NCBI RefSeq assembly: GCF_000725805.1
Contig: NZ_KL647132.1
Span: forward strand, 310,001 to 374,000
Reading direction: 5' to 3'
DNA: 64,000 bases
DNA from: Streptomyces xanthophaeus
Lineage (GTDB): Bacteria; Actinomycetota; Actinomycetes; Streptomycetales; Streptomycetaceae
The notes under the pieces are model-generated. The model saw nothing but the letters and a program-made list of their open reading frames with translations. It ran no database searches and was not told the origin of the DNA. The position numbers and the translations under genes were made by a program. Of the stretch, positions 37,455 through 49,389 are shown in pieces. Within the stretch, counting starts at the first letter, position 1; every line of letters begins with the position of its first letter.

Positions 37455-38117
37455 CTACGCCTTGTCGAGACGGGCCCGGACGCGTTCCGCGAGCTCGGCT
37501 GCGGCGGCGCGGGGGTCGGCGGCCTCCGTGAGGGCCCGGACGACCACGACCCGGGTGGCGCCCGCGTCGAGCACCTCGTCCAGATTCGTACGGTCGATGC
37601 CGCCGATGGCGAACCAGGGCCGGTCCTGCGCCAGGGAGGCGGCGTAGCGGACGAGTCCGAGGCCGGGGGCGAAGCGGCCGGGCTTGGTGGGGGTCGGCCA
37701 GCAGGGGCCGGTGCAGAAGTAGTCCACGCCCGCTTCAGCGACGGCCGCGTCCACCTCGGCCTCGGCGTGGCAGGACCGGCCGATGAGCAGGTCCTCGCCG
37801 AGGATGGCGCGGGCGGCGGGGACGGGGATGTCCCCCTGGCCGAGGTGCAGGACGTCGGAGCCGATGGCGTGGGCGACGTCGGCGCGGTCGTTCACGGCGA
37901 GCAGCTTGCCGTGGCGGCGGGCGGCTTCGGCGAAGACCCGGAGGTGTTCGAGCTCCTCGCCCGCCTCCATGCCCTTGTCCCGGAGCTGGACGATGTCCAC
38001 GCCTCCGGCGAGGACGGCGTCCAGGAACTCGGGGAGGTCCCCCTGCCGCTTGCGTGCGTCCGTGCAGAGGTAGAGCCGGGCGTCGGCCAGCTGGGTGCGC
38101 GCGTCGTTCGCGGACAT
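37455..38117 (-). CDS. thiE: Thiamine-phosphate synthase
   Basis: Joins HMP-pyrophosphate and THZ-phosphate to give thiamine phosphate. The 220-residue TIM barrel has [53 protein letters not shown] and [10 protein letters not shown]. The ATG at 38117 follows a GGGGGG ribosome site. It lies about 4 kb from the thiOSG operon, which contains the partner pathway; no riboswitch was seen in front of this copy. Confidence 0.96.
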   Translation of the reverse strand: MSANDARTQLADARLYLCTDARKRQGDLPEFLDAVLAGGVDIVQLRDKGMEAGEELEHLRVFAEAARRHGKLLAVNDRADVAHAIGSDVLHLGQGDIPVPAARAILGEDLLIGRSCHAEAEVDAAVAEAGVDYFCTGPCWPTPTKPGRFAPGLGLVRYAASLAQDRPWFAIGGIDRTNLDEVLDAGATRVVVVRALTEAADPRAAAAELAERVRARLDKA

Positions 38118-38194
38118 GGGTGTACCCCCCGGGGTGGGCGGTGCACGGACCGGGGACGGCCCGCGCACCGCGGTGGAGCGGATCGCGGATCAGG

Positions 38195-38566
38195 TCACAG
38201 GGCGAGCGCCTGAGCGCGGCGCTTCACCTCCGTGCCGCGATTCTCGCTCAGCGCCTGCGCGGGCGTGCCCGGCAGGGTCGGGTCGGCCGTGAAGAGCCAC
38301 TCCAGGATCTCCTCGTCGGAGAAGCCGTCGTCGCGCAGCACGGTCAGCAGGCCCACGAGTCCCTTGACGACCTTGTCGCCGTCGATGAAGGGGGCCGGCA
38401 CCTGCAGGGAGCGGTTCTCGCCCCGGCGTACGGCGATCAGCTGCCCTTCCTTGACCATCTGGCGGACCCGGGTCACCTCGATGTCGAGCATCTCCGCGAT
38501 GTCGGGGAGGTACAGCCAGTCGGGGACAAGGGCATCGATCTTTGCGTCAATCTCGGTCACGGGCAC
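38195..38566 (-). CDS. Rv2175c-family DNA-binding protein
   Basis: A 123-residue protein. The N-terminal winged helix-turn-helix is LVPDWLYLPDIAEMLDIEVTRVRQMVKEGQLIAVRRGENRSLQVPA, and the C-terminal domain is GLVGLLTVLRDDGFSDEEILEWLFTADPTLPGTPAQAL. The Mycobacterium tuberculosis homologue is phosphorylated by the kinase PknL. The GTG at 38566 or the GTG at 38560 is the start. It lies 77 bp upstream of thiE on the same strand. Confidence 0.9.
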   Translation of the reverse strand: MPVTEIDAKIDALVPDWLYLPDIAEMLDIEVTRVRQMVKEGQLIAVRRGENRSLQVPAPFIDGDKVVKGLVGLLTVLRDDGFSDEEILEWLFTADPTLPGTPAQALSENRGTEVKRRAQALAL

Positions 38567-38683
38567 AAGCCTGCCATCTCGGATCGGCCGCCGGTACCTG
38601 AGCGGCCCCGTCCGGGGCGCGCCCGCCCTCCGGGCCCGGTCCGCGGACGGGGCCCGGAGGGGTCAGACGGTCGCCCGGAGGGG

Positions 38684-39904
38684 TCAGGCCGTCGCCGATT
38701 TCAGCGCGACCGCGGGATCGGCGACCCTGGCGGGGTCGACGGGGACGCCCGACTCGATCAGCTTGCGGCCCTGCGCCAGGTCGCGGGGGCGGCCCACGGC
38801 CAGGACCGCGGCCAGGGCGCCGTCGCGCAGCCAGCACACCGACCAGGTGGCCCCGGCCGGATCGCCGCGCCACAGCAGGGCGTCCGCGCCCGCGTGGTGG
38901 CCGGCGTACTGCACGAAGCGTCCGAACTGCTCCGACCAGAAGTACGGCACCGGGTCGTACACCGTGGCCGGCTCCCCCGCCAGGATGTTCGCCGCGACCG
39001 CGCGCGGTCCCTGGAGGGCGTTGTCCCAGTGGTGCACGAGCAGCCGGGCGCCGTAGCGGGCCGAGGGGAAGGAGGCGCAGTCGCCGACCGCGTACACCCC
39101 GGGCAGCGAGGTCCGCAGGTGGGCGTCCGCGGTGACGGAGCCGTCGGGGCCGCGCTCGACGCCGCTGCCGGCCAGCCAGCCGGTGGCCGGGCGGGCCCCG
39201 ATGCCGACCACGACCGCGCCCGCCTCCAGGGAGCGCCCGTCCGCGAGGCGGACCCGGCCGTCCTCGATGCCGGCGACCTTCGCGCCGGTGATCAGCTCCG
39301 CCCCCGCCTCGGCGTACCAGTGGGCCATCGGCTCGGCGACCTCCGGGGGCAGCGCCCCCGCCAGGACCCGGTCGGCGGCCTCGACCACGGTCACCTCGCA
39401 GCCCGCCTCCCGGGCGGCGGTGGCGAACTCGGCGCCGATCCAGCCCGCCCCGACCACCACCGTGCGGGGCGCCGCCGCCAGCACCGGCCGCAGCCGGGCC
39501 GCGTCGTCGAGGGTGCGCAGCAGGTGCACACCGGGGACGCCCTCGGTCCCGGGCAGGGTCAGGGGCTGCGCGCCGGTCGCCAGGACGAGGACCCCGTACG
39601 GGACCGGTCCCGCCTCGGTGTCCAGTTCGCGGTCGGCGGCCCGCAGCCCGGTCACCTCGGTCCCGAGCCGCAGTTCGATGCCGAGCCCTTCGAAGTCCAC
39701 GTCGAAGGCGGAGTCCTCGGCCTTGCCGAGGAGGACCGCCTTGGAGAGCGGGGGCCGGTCGTAGGGCTGGTGCGGTTCGGCCCCCAGGAGGGTCACGGGT
39801 CCGGTGAAACCCTGCTCCCGCAGGGCGACCGCGGTCTGCACCCCGGCCATTCCGGCGCCGACGATCACGACGCCGCTCTGAGTCTGTTCCGTCTGCTCGC
39901 TCAC
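38684..39904 (-). CDS. FAD-dependent reductase (ferredoxin-NAD(P) reductase type)
   Basis: A 406-residue flavoprotein with two Rossmann folds: VVIVGAGMAGVQTAVALREQG for FAD and TVVVGAGWIGAEFATAAREAG for NAD(P). It also has YDRPPLSKAVLLG and VYAVGDCA, and a C-terminal reductase domain. This type usually reduces ferredoxin or rubredoxin for oxygenases, but no such partner is adjacent. The GTG start lies 68 bp from the left end of the IS607 element, which has been inserted in its upstream region. Confidence 0.9.
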   Translation of the reverse strand: MSEQTEQTQSGVVIVGAGMAGVQTAVALREQGFTGPVTLLGAEPHQPYDRPPLSKAVLLGKAEDSAFDVDFEGLGIELRLGTEVTGLRAADRELDTEAGPVPYGVLVLATGAQPLTLPGTEGVPGVHLLRTLDDAARLRPVLAAAPRTVVVGAGWIGAEFATAAREAGCEVTVVEAADRVLAGALPPEVAEPMAHWYAEAGAELITGAKVAGIEDGRVRLADGRSLEAGAVVVGIGARPATGWLAGSGVERGPDGSVTADAHLRTSLPGVYAVGDCASFPSARYGARLLVHHWDNALQGPRAVAANILAGEPATVYDPVPYFWSEQFGRFVQYAGHHAGADALLWRGDPAGATWSVCWLRDGALAAVLAVGRPRDLAQGRKLIESGVPVDPARVADPAVALKSATA

Positions 39905-39921
39905 GCAGCCAGCCTAATCAT

Positions 39922-39936
39922 CTGACGCTCCGTCAG
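39922..39936. promoter_or_regulatory. Inverted repeat upstream of the FAD reductase
   Basis: CTGACG-CTC-CGTCAG lies 18 bp from the reductase start codon. It is short and symmetrical, like a small repressor operator, but no regulator gene is adjacent. Confidence 0.35.
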
Positions 39937-39996
39937 GAATAGGTGCCGCCTTACCCGCCGTCCGCGCCCGGGGTTAGTAGCTATTGTGCCGTCAGG

Positions 39997-40012
39997 TCAC
40001 TCTTGTGAGTGA
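39997..40012. repeat. Subterminal inverted repeat of the IS left end
   Basis: TCACTC and GAGTGA flank TTGT just inside the left end, and a further GTGAGTG is at 40025. These are candidate TnpA recognition sites. Confidence 0.5.
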
Positions 40013-40048
40013 TAGTGCGTTTAGGTGAGTGTGGTTACGGTCGCGGTT

Positions 40049-40627
40049 GTGAACCTGAAGGAGTGGGCCAAGGCGCAGGGTGTACATCCGCAGACCGCGT
40101 ATCGCTGGTTTCGTGAGGGGACTTTGCCGGTACCGGCTCAGCGGGTCGGGCCGCGCACGATCCTGGTGAACGTGGAGGGGCATGCCGCACCTGAGGTGGT
40201 GGGTGGTGTCGGCCTGTATGCCCGGGTGTCGTCCCATGACCAGAAGGCGGATCTTGAGCGTCAGGTGACGCGTCTTTCGCAGTGGGCGGCGAAGGCAGGT
40301 CACCGGGTGGTCCGGATCGAGTCGGAGACCGGTTCGGGTATGAATGGTTCCCGGTCGAAGGCGCGTCGTCTGCTTGCCGACCCTGATGTGACCTGCGTGG
40401 TGGTGGAGCACAAGGACCGCCTCGGGCGGATGAACGTGGAACTGGTCGAAGCCGCCCTGTCCGCGCACGGACGCCGTCTCGTCGTGCTGGATGACGGCGA
40501 GGTCGAAGACGACCTGGTCCGGGACATGATGGACGTGCTCACCTCGTTCTGTGCTCGCCTGCACGGACGCCGCGGTGCGAAGAACCGGGCTGCCAAGGCC
40601 CTGGAAGCGGCGGCGCAGGGTGGCTGA
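40049..40627 (+). CDS. tnpA: IS607-type serine recombinase TnpA
   Basis: A 192-residue transposase. The N-terminal MerR-like helix-turn-helix is NLKEWAKAQGVHPQTAYRWFREGTLPVPAQRVG. The serine recombinase catalytic domain starts GLYARVSSHDQKADLERQV with the active-site Ser, and contains VVVEHKDRLGRMNVELVEAAL. The short C-terminus is typical of IS607. The GTG at 40049 matches the usual family start; a GTG at 40025 is possible. The stop overlaps the start of tnpB. Confidence 0.94.
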   Translation: MNLKEWAKAQGVHPQTAYRWFREGTLPVPAQRVGPRTILVNVEGHAAPEVVGGVGLYARVSSHDQKADLERQVTRLSQWAAKAGHRVVRIESETGSGMNGSRSKARRLLADPDVTCVVVEHKDRLGRMNVELVEAALSAHGRRLVVLDDGEVEDDLVRDMMDVLTSFCARLHGRRGAKNRAAKALEAAAQGG

Positions 40628-42110
40628 GCCGAGGAGAGAGCTCCGGACAATCGCCACGCCGTTCGTTGCCCTCGGTCCCTCGGGCGTGTCGATACGTGAC
40701 CGGCTCAAGGCTCTGACGGCGGAGGATGAGAAGGTGCTGCGGCTGGTCGGCGCGCACCTGGGAGCCTTGGCCGGTCATGACCTCAAGGCCCGCTGCGCTG
40801 ATGGCCTGAGGCATTCCAATGAGTCGTGGGCCGGGCGCAAGCGTGAACTGACTCCGTTGTCGTCGTCCCGGTGGGCCGGGTCGATCACGAAGGCGACGCA
40901 TGACCAGTGGTCGCTGTCCCGGCGCGCTCAGGCCGCGCACCTGGCCGGGCTTGATGCGGGTATCCGCATGCTCCGCCACCGACTGTCCCTCCCGGTTGGA
41001 CAGCGCGGCACCAAGCGCGCTCCCGGGGGCTACCGGTCGCAGCGTGAGTGGTTTGCCAAGTCCCGTCGGCTGGCATCCCTGGAAGCCCGGCACGCAGCCG
41101 TGTCGGCTGATCGTGAGGCGGGCCGGGTACGGGTGGTGCGCGGAGGCCGGAAGCTCGCCAACACCCGCCACCACCTGGATGCGGCCGGTCTCACGGAACC
41201 TGAGTGGCGGGAGAGGTGGGAGGCGGCCCGCTGGTTCCTGTCAGCCGACGGCGAGTCCGGGAAGAGGTTCGGGAACGAGACCATCCGCGTCAGCCCCGAC
41301 GGGGAGGTCAGCATCAAGCTGCCCGCGCCGCTCGCCGGGTACGCCAACAGCAGGAACGGCCGGTACACACTCGCGGCGCGCGTCGCGTTCCCCCACCGGG
41401 GCGAGGAGTGGCGCGACCGTACGTCTACGGACCGGGCTGTCGCGTACCGCATCCACTACGACACCTCGCGTGGCCGCTGGTACCTCGACGCCTCCTGGAC
41501 ACGCCCCGCCGTCCAGACCATCCCTCTGCCGGCGGCCCGAGCGAACGGCATCGTCGGCGTGGACACGAACGCCGATCACTTCGCCGCCTGGCGACTCGAT
41601 CCCCACGGAAACCCCGTCGGCGAACCGCACCGCTTCCCCTACGACCTGTCCGGAACCGCTCAGCACCGGGACGCGCAGATCCGCCACGCCATCACCCGCC
41701 TCCTCCACTGGGCACAGCGGTGCGGCGTCACGGCCATCGCCATCGAAGACCTCGACTTCACTGACGAGAAGACCCGCGAGAAGCACGGCCGGAGGAAGAA
41801 GTTCCGGCAACTGATCTCCGGCATCCCCACCGCCAGGCTCCGTGTACGGCTCGTATCCATGGCAGCCGGAAGGGGTCTGGCGATCGTCGCGGTCGACCCC
41901 GCGTACACCAGCCTGTGGGGCGCCCAGCACTGGCAGAGGCCCATGACAGCGCCCCGCCGCACCACGACCCGGCACGATGCCGCGAGCATCGCGATCGGCA
42001 GACGCGCCCTCGGGCACCCGGTCCGGCGACGGACGGCACCGCCCCGCGACGACCGGAGCGATCGTCGCGGGCATCGGACCGTCCAGGCCGGAGGACACCC
42101 GAGGACGTGA
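40620..42110 (+). CDS. tnpB: TnpB RNA-guided nuclease, zinc-finger-less variant
   Basis: A 496-residue TnpB of the IS607 type. RuvC-like acidic residues are visible in GVDTNADHFAAW (Asp), IAIEDLDFTDEKTREK (Glu) and TTRHDAASIAIGRRALG (Asp). The C-x2-C pairs of the usual zinc finger between the second and third motifs are absent; the segment reads DPAYTSLWGAQHWQRPM instead. The N-terminal recognition region is Arg/Lys-rich. The GTG at 40620 overlaps the tnpA stop. TnpB proteins use an omega RNA from the element's right end to cut target DNA and preserve the element. Confidence 0.9.
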   Translation: MAEPRRELRTIATPFVALGPSGVSIRDRLKALTAEDEKVLRLVGAHLGALAGHDLKARCADGLRHSNESWAGRKRELTPLSSSRWAGSITKATHDQWSLSRRAQAAHLAGLDAGIRMLRHRLSLPVGQRGTKRAPGGYRSQREWFAKSRRLASLEARHAAVSADREAGRVRVVRGGRKLANTRHHLDAAGLTEPEWRERWEAARWFLSADGESGKRFGNETIRVSPDGEVSIKLPAPLAGYANSRNGRYTLAARVAFPHRGEEWRDRTSTDRAVAYRIHYDTSRGRWYLDASWTRPAVQTIPLPAARANGIVGVDTNADHFAAWRLDPHGNPVGEPHRFPYDLSGTAQHRDAQIRHAITRLLHWAQRCGVTAIAIEDLDFTDEKTREKHGRRKKFRQLISGIPTARLRVRLVSMAAGRGLAIVAVDPAYTSLWGAQHWQRPMTAPRRTTTRHDAASIAIGRRALGHPVRRRTAPPRDDRSDRRGHRTVQAGGHPRT

Positions 42111-42270
42111 GGAAACCCGACCCCGTGTTCCCGGACCACGCACACGATGCGCGCAGCCCGGACACGGAGCGAAAGCGGGCAACCAGCACGCCCAACACCG
42201 TCCGGGGCGCGCGGCTGAGGGAGACCAGTCCTGGCAACAGGACTCACTCCCGCCCAGTCTCTAGGAACGG
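42111..42270 (+). ncRNA. Candidate omega RNA (right end of the IS)
   Basis: The tnpB 3' flank up to the right boundary is noncoding. It contains a 7-bp hairpin AGTCCTG-GCAA-CAGGACT (42227-42244) closed by a GNRA tetraloop, enclosed by a 5-bp GAGAC/GTCTC pairing (42221-42225 with 42257-42261). This resembles TnpB guide RNAs, whose scaffold overlaps the tnpB end and whose guide is the flanking DNA after the right end. Confidence 0.55.
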
Positions 42271-42289
42271 TTAGTCTGGCCACCGTACC

Positions 42290-42384
42290 TATCGCGGGAG
42301 TCCGGGCGCACCGGGCTGAGAGGGAGGCTGGACGGCCTCCGACCGTACGAACCTGATCCGGGTCATGCCGGCGAAGGGAGGGGC
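42290..42384 (+). promoter_or_regulatory. TPP riboswitch (THI element)
   Basis: The conserved THI-box cores are visible: ACCGGGCTGAGAGGG (about 42310-42324) and CTGATCCGGGTCATGCCGGCGAAGGGA (about 42353-42379). The 3' arm runs into the GGGAGGGG ribosome site of thiO, so bound thiamine pyrophosphate probably blocks translation initiation. Confidence 0.95.
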
Positions 42385-42393
42385 TGGACGCCC

Positions 42394-44566
<2,173 letters not shown>

Positions 44567-44629
44567 CCCGGTCCGGCGGGCCCGGCGGGACACGGTCCGC
44601 AGTCGGGTCCGTCACAGCTGCGCTGCAAG

Positions 44630-44657
44630 GCGACCCGCCCCGGCCGGGGCGGGTCGC
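44630..44657 (+). terminator. Terminator of the thiOSG operon
   Basis: A perfect 12-bp stem (GCGACCCGCCCC and complement) with a GGCC loop, 64 bp after thiG and 21 bp before the kinase start. Confidence 0.7.
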
Positions 44658-44677
44658 GCCGATCGTAGAATCGCCGG

Positions 44678-46585
<1,908 letters not shown>

Positions 46586-46591
46586 GGGTAC

Positions 46592-47488
46592 GTGGAACAG
46601 CAGGAGCACGTGGAACAGTCGGCGGGGGCCCAACGCAATCCCGTGGGCGGGCACGTGCCCGTCGCGGGCGGGCTCGCCTCGGTCGGGCTGACGTACGCCC
46701 GGGAGATGGGGGCCGAAGCCGTCCAGGTCTTCGTCGCCAACCCGCGGGGCTGGGCCACCCCGGTCGGCAACCCGGCACAGGACGAGCTGTTCCGCGCCGG
46801 GTGCGCGGCCGCTTCGATCCCGGCCTACGTGCACGCGCCCTACCTGATCAACTTCGGCTCGCACACCGAGGCGACCGTGGAGAAGTCGGTGGAGTCGCTG
46901 CGGCACTCACTGCGCCGCGGCCGCGAGATCGGGGCGCTCGGGGTGGTCGTCCACACCGGCTCGGCGACCGGAGGCCGCCCGCGCGAGGCGGCGTACGCGC
47001 AGGTCAGGGAGCACATGCTGCCGCTGCTCGACGAGCTGACGCACGAGGACGACCCCTTCCTGCTGCTGGAGTCCACGGCCGGCCAGGGCTCCTCGCTGTG
47101 CTCGCGGACCTGGGACTTCGGCCCGTACTTCGACGCCCTCGACCACCACCCCAAGCTGGGCATCTGCCTGGACACCTGCCACATCTTCGCGGCCGGGCAC
47201 GACCTGGCGGAGCCCGGCGGGACCAAGCAGACGCTGGACCTGCTGGTGGACACGGTGGGCGAGGGCCGTCTCAAGCTGGTCCACGCGAACGACTCCAAGG
47301 AGGGGGCGGGCGCGCACAAGGACCGGCACGCGAACATCGGGCAGGGCCACATCGGCCGGGACGCCTTCGCCGAGCTGTTCACGCACCCCGCCATGGAGGG
47401 CGTACCGCTGATCATCGAGACGCCGGGCGGGAAGGAAGGGCACGCGGCGGACGTCGCGCTGCTGAAGGAGCTGCGCGCCTTCCACTGA
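46592..47488 (+). CDS. nfo: Deoxyribonuclease IV (AP endonuclease)
   Basis: A zinc-dependent TIM-barrel endonuclease IV that cuts at abasic sites. The 298 residues show the metal-ligand segments YVHAPYLINFGS, VVVHTGS, LLLESTAGQGSSL, GICLDTCHIFAAGHD, LVHANDSK, DRHANIGQGHIG and PLIIETPGG. The start is a GTG at 46592 or the GTG at 46610; both are followed by GGAACAG, a small direct duplication. It begins 6 bp after the kinase stop. Confidence 0.93.
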   Translation: MEQQEHVEQSAGAQRNPVGGHVPVAGGLASVGLTYAREMGAEAVQVFVANPRGWATPVGNPAQDELFRAGCAAASIPAYVHAPYLINFGSHTEATVEKSVESLRHSLRRGREIGALGVVVHTGSATGGRPREAAYAQVREHMLPLLDELTHEDDPFLLLESTAGQGSSLCSRTWDFGPYFDALDHHPKLGICLDTCHIFAAGHDLAEPGGTKQTLDLLVDTVGEGRLKLVHANDSKEGAGAHKDRHANIGQGHIGRDAFAELFTHPAMEGVPLIIETPGGKEGHAADVALLKELRAFH

Positions 47489-47499
47489 TCCGTTGAGGA

Positions 47500-47516
47500 A
47501 TACCCCTGGGGGGTAT
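47500..47516. promoter_or_regulatory. CsoR-like copper operator
   Basis: ATACCCC-TGG-GGGGTAT lies 52 bp upstream of the His-rich DUF4396 gene. The G-tract palindrome with T-A flanks matches the operators of CsoR/RcnR-family copper sensors. No csoR gene is in the window, so a distant regulator would be needed. Confidence 0.65.
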
Positions 47517-47567
47517 GTGGTTCTGCTCTCCGCAGGACCGTTACCCGGCATTCCCGAGGGGGCTCCC

Positions 47568-48083
47568 ATGGACCACGCGCACGAGCACCACGAGCACCAC
47601 GCACCTCACGGACACCACGACGGCGATGGCAGCGGCAAGGTCAGCTGGGCCACGGCGGCGCGGGCCACGCTGCACTGCCTGACCGGATGCGCCATCGGCG
47701 AGGTCCTCGGCATGGTCATCGGGACCGCGCTGGGCTGGGGCAACGTACCCACGATGGTCCTGGCCATCGCCCTGGCCTTCTTCTTCGGCTACGCGTTCAC
47801 CCTGCGCGGGATCCTGAAGGCCGGCGTGGACCTTCCTACGGCCGTCCGGGTGGCACTGGCCGCCGACACCCTGTCCATCGCCGTCATGGAACTGATCGAC
47901 AACGGCGTGATCGCCCTCTGGCCGGGCGCCATGGACGCGCACCTGACGGCGCCGCTCTTCTGGATCGTGCTGGCCATCGCGCTGGCGGCGGCCTTCGTGA
48001 TCACGGTCCCGGTCAACAAGTGGATGATCGGCCGTGGCATGGGGCACGCGGTGGTCCACCGCTACCACCAAGAGACGGCCTAG
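47568..48083 (+). CDS. DUF4396 membrane protein with His-rich N-terminus
   Basis: A 171-residue protein. Residues 1-21 are MDHAHEHHEHHAPHGHHDGDG, a likely metal-binding stretch. About four membrane helices follow, with the family features ARATLHCLTGCAIGEVLGMVIG, FFFGYAFTLRG, DTLSIAVMELIDNGVI and VPVNKWMIGRGMGHAVVH. The ATG at 47568 has GAGGGGG upstream. The copper-sensor-like site in its promoter suggests copper handling; that is inference. The stop shares CTAG with the convergent gene. Confidence 0.85.
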   Translation: MDHAHEHHEHHAPHGHHDGDGSGKVSWATAARATLHCLTGCAIGEVLGMVIGTALGWGNVPTMVLAIALAFFFGYAFTLRGILKAGVDLPTAVRVALAADTLSIAVMELIDNGVIALWPGAMDAHLTAPLFWIVLAIALAAAFVITVPVNKWMIGRGMGHAVVHRYHQETA

Positions 48084-48712
48084 AGCTCGGGGCCGTCCCC
48101 GGGCTCCTCCTGGTAGGAGTAGCGCTGCTCGCGCCAGGGGTCACCGATGTTGTGGTAGCCCCGCTCCTCCCAGAACCCTCGACGGTCGGCCGTCATGTAC
48201 TCGATGCCGCGGACCCACTTGGGGCCCTTCCAGGCGTACAGGTGCGGGACCACCAGCCGCAGCGGGAAACCGTGTTCGGCGGTGAGCAGTTCACCGCCCT
48301 GGTGGGTGGCGAAGACGGTGCGCTCGGAAGCGAAGTCGGCCAGCCGCAGGTTGGAGCTGAAGCCGTACTCGGCCCACACCATCACATGGGTGACCTGCGG
48401 GGCCGGCGGCGCGAGACCGAGGAGGGTGCGGGCGAGCACGCCGCCCCATTCGGCGCCCTGCATGCTGAACTTCGTCACGCAGTGCAGGTCCGCCACGACG
48501 GAGTCGAACGGCAGGGCCGCGAACTCCTCGTGGTTCCAGCAGTGCTTCTCCCCGTCGGCGGTCGCGCCGAATACGCGGAACTCCCAGCGGTCCGGCTTGA
48601 ACTTGGGCACGGGACCGTAGTGGGTGACCGGCCAGCCTCGCTGCAACCGCTGCCCCGGGGGAAGCTCCAGCGGCTCTGCTCCCGGAGATTCCCGGCTTTC
48701 CGGCTGACCCAT
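48080..48712 (-). CDS. Sulfite-oxidase-like molybdopterin oxidoreductase
   Basis: A 210-residue protein of the oxidoreductase molybdopterin-binding (SUOX-like) family. Its core is WEFRVFGATADGEKHCWNHEEFAAL, VADLHCVTKFSMQGAEWGGVLARTLL (the Cys is the likely molybdenum ligand) and HGFPLRLVVPHLYAWKGPKWVRGIEYM. It has no Tat signal peptide and no heme domain, so it is probably cytoplasmic. Its stop overlaps that of the DUF4396 gene. A TGGTCATGACCA palindrome lies 28 bp upstream. Confidence 0.92.
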   Translation of the reverse strand: MGQPESRESPGAEPLELPPGQRLQRGWPVTHYGPVPKFKPDRWEFRVFGATADGEKHCWNHEEFAALPFDSVVADLHCVTKFSMQGAEWGGVLARTLLGLAPPAPQVTHVMVWAEYGFSSNLRLADFASERTVFATHQGGELLTAEHGFPLRLVVPHLYAWKGPKWVRGIEYMTADRRGFWEERGYHNIGDPWREQRYSYQEEPGDGPEL

Positions 48713-48739
48713 GAGTCCATGGTGACAGACTGGGCAGGG

Positions 48740-48751
48740 TGGTCATGACCA
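48740..48751. promoter_or_regulatory. Palindrome in the sulfite-oxidase-like/bfr divergent region
   Basis: TGGTCATGACCA is a perfect 12-bp palindrome 28 bp from the start of the minus-strand sulfite-oxidase-like gene and 136 bp from bfr. It is a candidate operator without an assigned regulator. Confidence 0.35.
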
Positions 48752-48886
48752 GCCGAGGGCCCGATTCAGGCAAGTCACGGTAACTCCCACTAAGGAGGCA
48801 CTTACTGGACGCCCCCGGACGGCGGTGCAAGGATGCGCGCAACTGCCCCGTCACATAGCTGACATTGCCTGGAAGGAGCCTCTGCG

Positions 48887-49363
48887 ATGCAGGGCGACCC
48901 CGAGGTCCTTGAGTTTCTGAACGAGCAGCTGACCGGCGAGCTGACGGCCATCAACCAGTACTGGCTGCACTACCGCATCCAGGACAACAAGGGCTGGACG
49001 AAGCTCGCCAAGTACACGCGTGAAGAGTCCATCGATGAGATGAAGCACGCGGACAAGATCACCGAGCGCATCCTGATGCTCGACGGTCTGCCGAATTACC
49101 AGCGCCTCTTCCACGTGCGGGTCGGCCAGACCCTCACGGAGATGTTCCAGGCGGACCGCCAGGTGGAGGTCGAGGCGATCGACCGCCTCAAGCGCGGCAT
49201 CGAGGTCATGCGCGGCAAGGGGGACGTCACCTCCGCGCGGCTCTTCGAGGAGATCCTCGAGGACGAGGAGCACCACATCGACTACCTCGACACCCAGCTG
49301 GAGCTCATCGAGTCCCTGGGCGAGCCGCTCTACATCGCACAGCTGATCGAGCAGCCCAGCTAG
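48887..49363 (+). CDS. bfr: Bacterioferritin
   Basis: A haem-containing iron store of 158 residues. The ferroxidase ligands are visible in LTGELTAINQYWLHY, SIDEMKHADKITERI and EILEDEEHHIDYLDTQLELIE. The haem-ligand Met is in DEMKHA (about residue 52). The ATG follows AAGGAG. It is convergent with the bfd gene that releases its iron. Confidence 0.97.
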   Translation: MQGDPEVLEFLNEQLTGELTAINQYWLHYRIQDNKGWTKLAKYTREESIDEMKHADKITERILMLDGLPNYQRLFHVRVGQTLTEMFQADRQVEVEAIDRLKRGIEVMRGKGDVTSARLFEEILEDEEHHIDYLDTQLELIESLGEPLYIAQLIEQPS

Positions 49364-49389
49364 TACGCGCGGCGAGGGGCAGAGGTGGT

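Larger units (their letters stand above)
39972..42275 (+). mobile_element. IS607-family insertion sequence (tnpA + tnpB)
   Basis: An element of about 2.3 kb with a serine-recombinase tnpA, an overlapping tnpB and a structured right end. The same 7-mer GGTTAGT is found at 39972-39978 and 42269-42275. IS607 elements cross over at a GG dinucleotide without terminal inverted repeats, so the GG of these 7-mers is the likely crossover. The left end carries TCACTC/GAGTGA repeats (39997-40012 and 40025-40031), one echoed at 42244-42249, suitable as TnpA sites. The tnp genes have lower similarity in codon choice to the host genes around them. Confidence 0.88.

Noticed and set aside
38118..38194. Second TPP riboswitch in front of thiE
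   Set aside because: No CTGAGA or CTGAT core was found in the short gap upstream of thiE.
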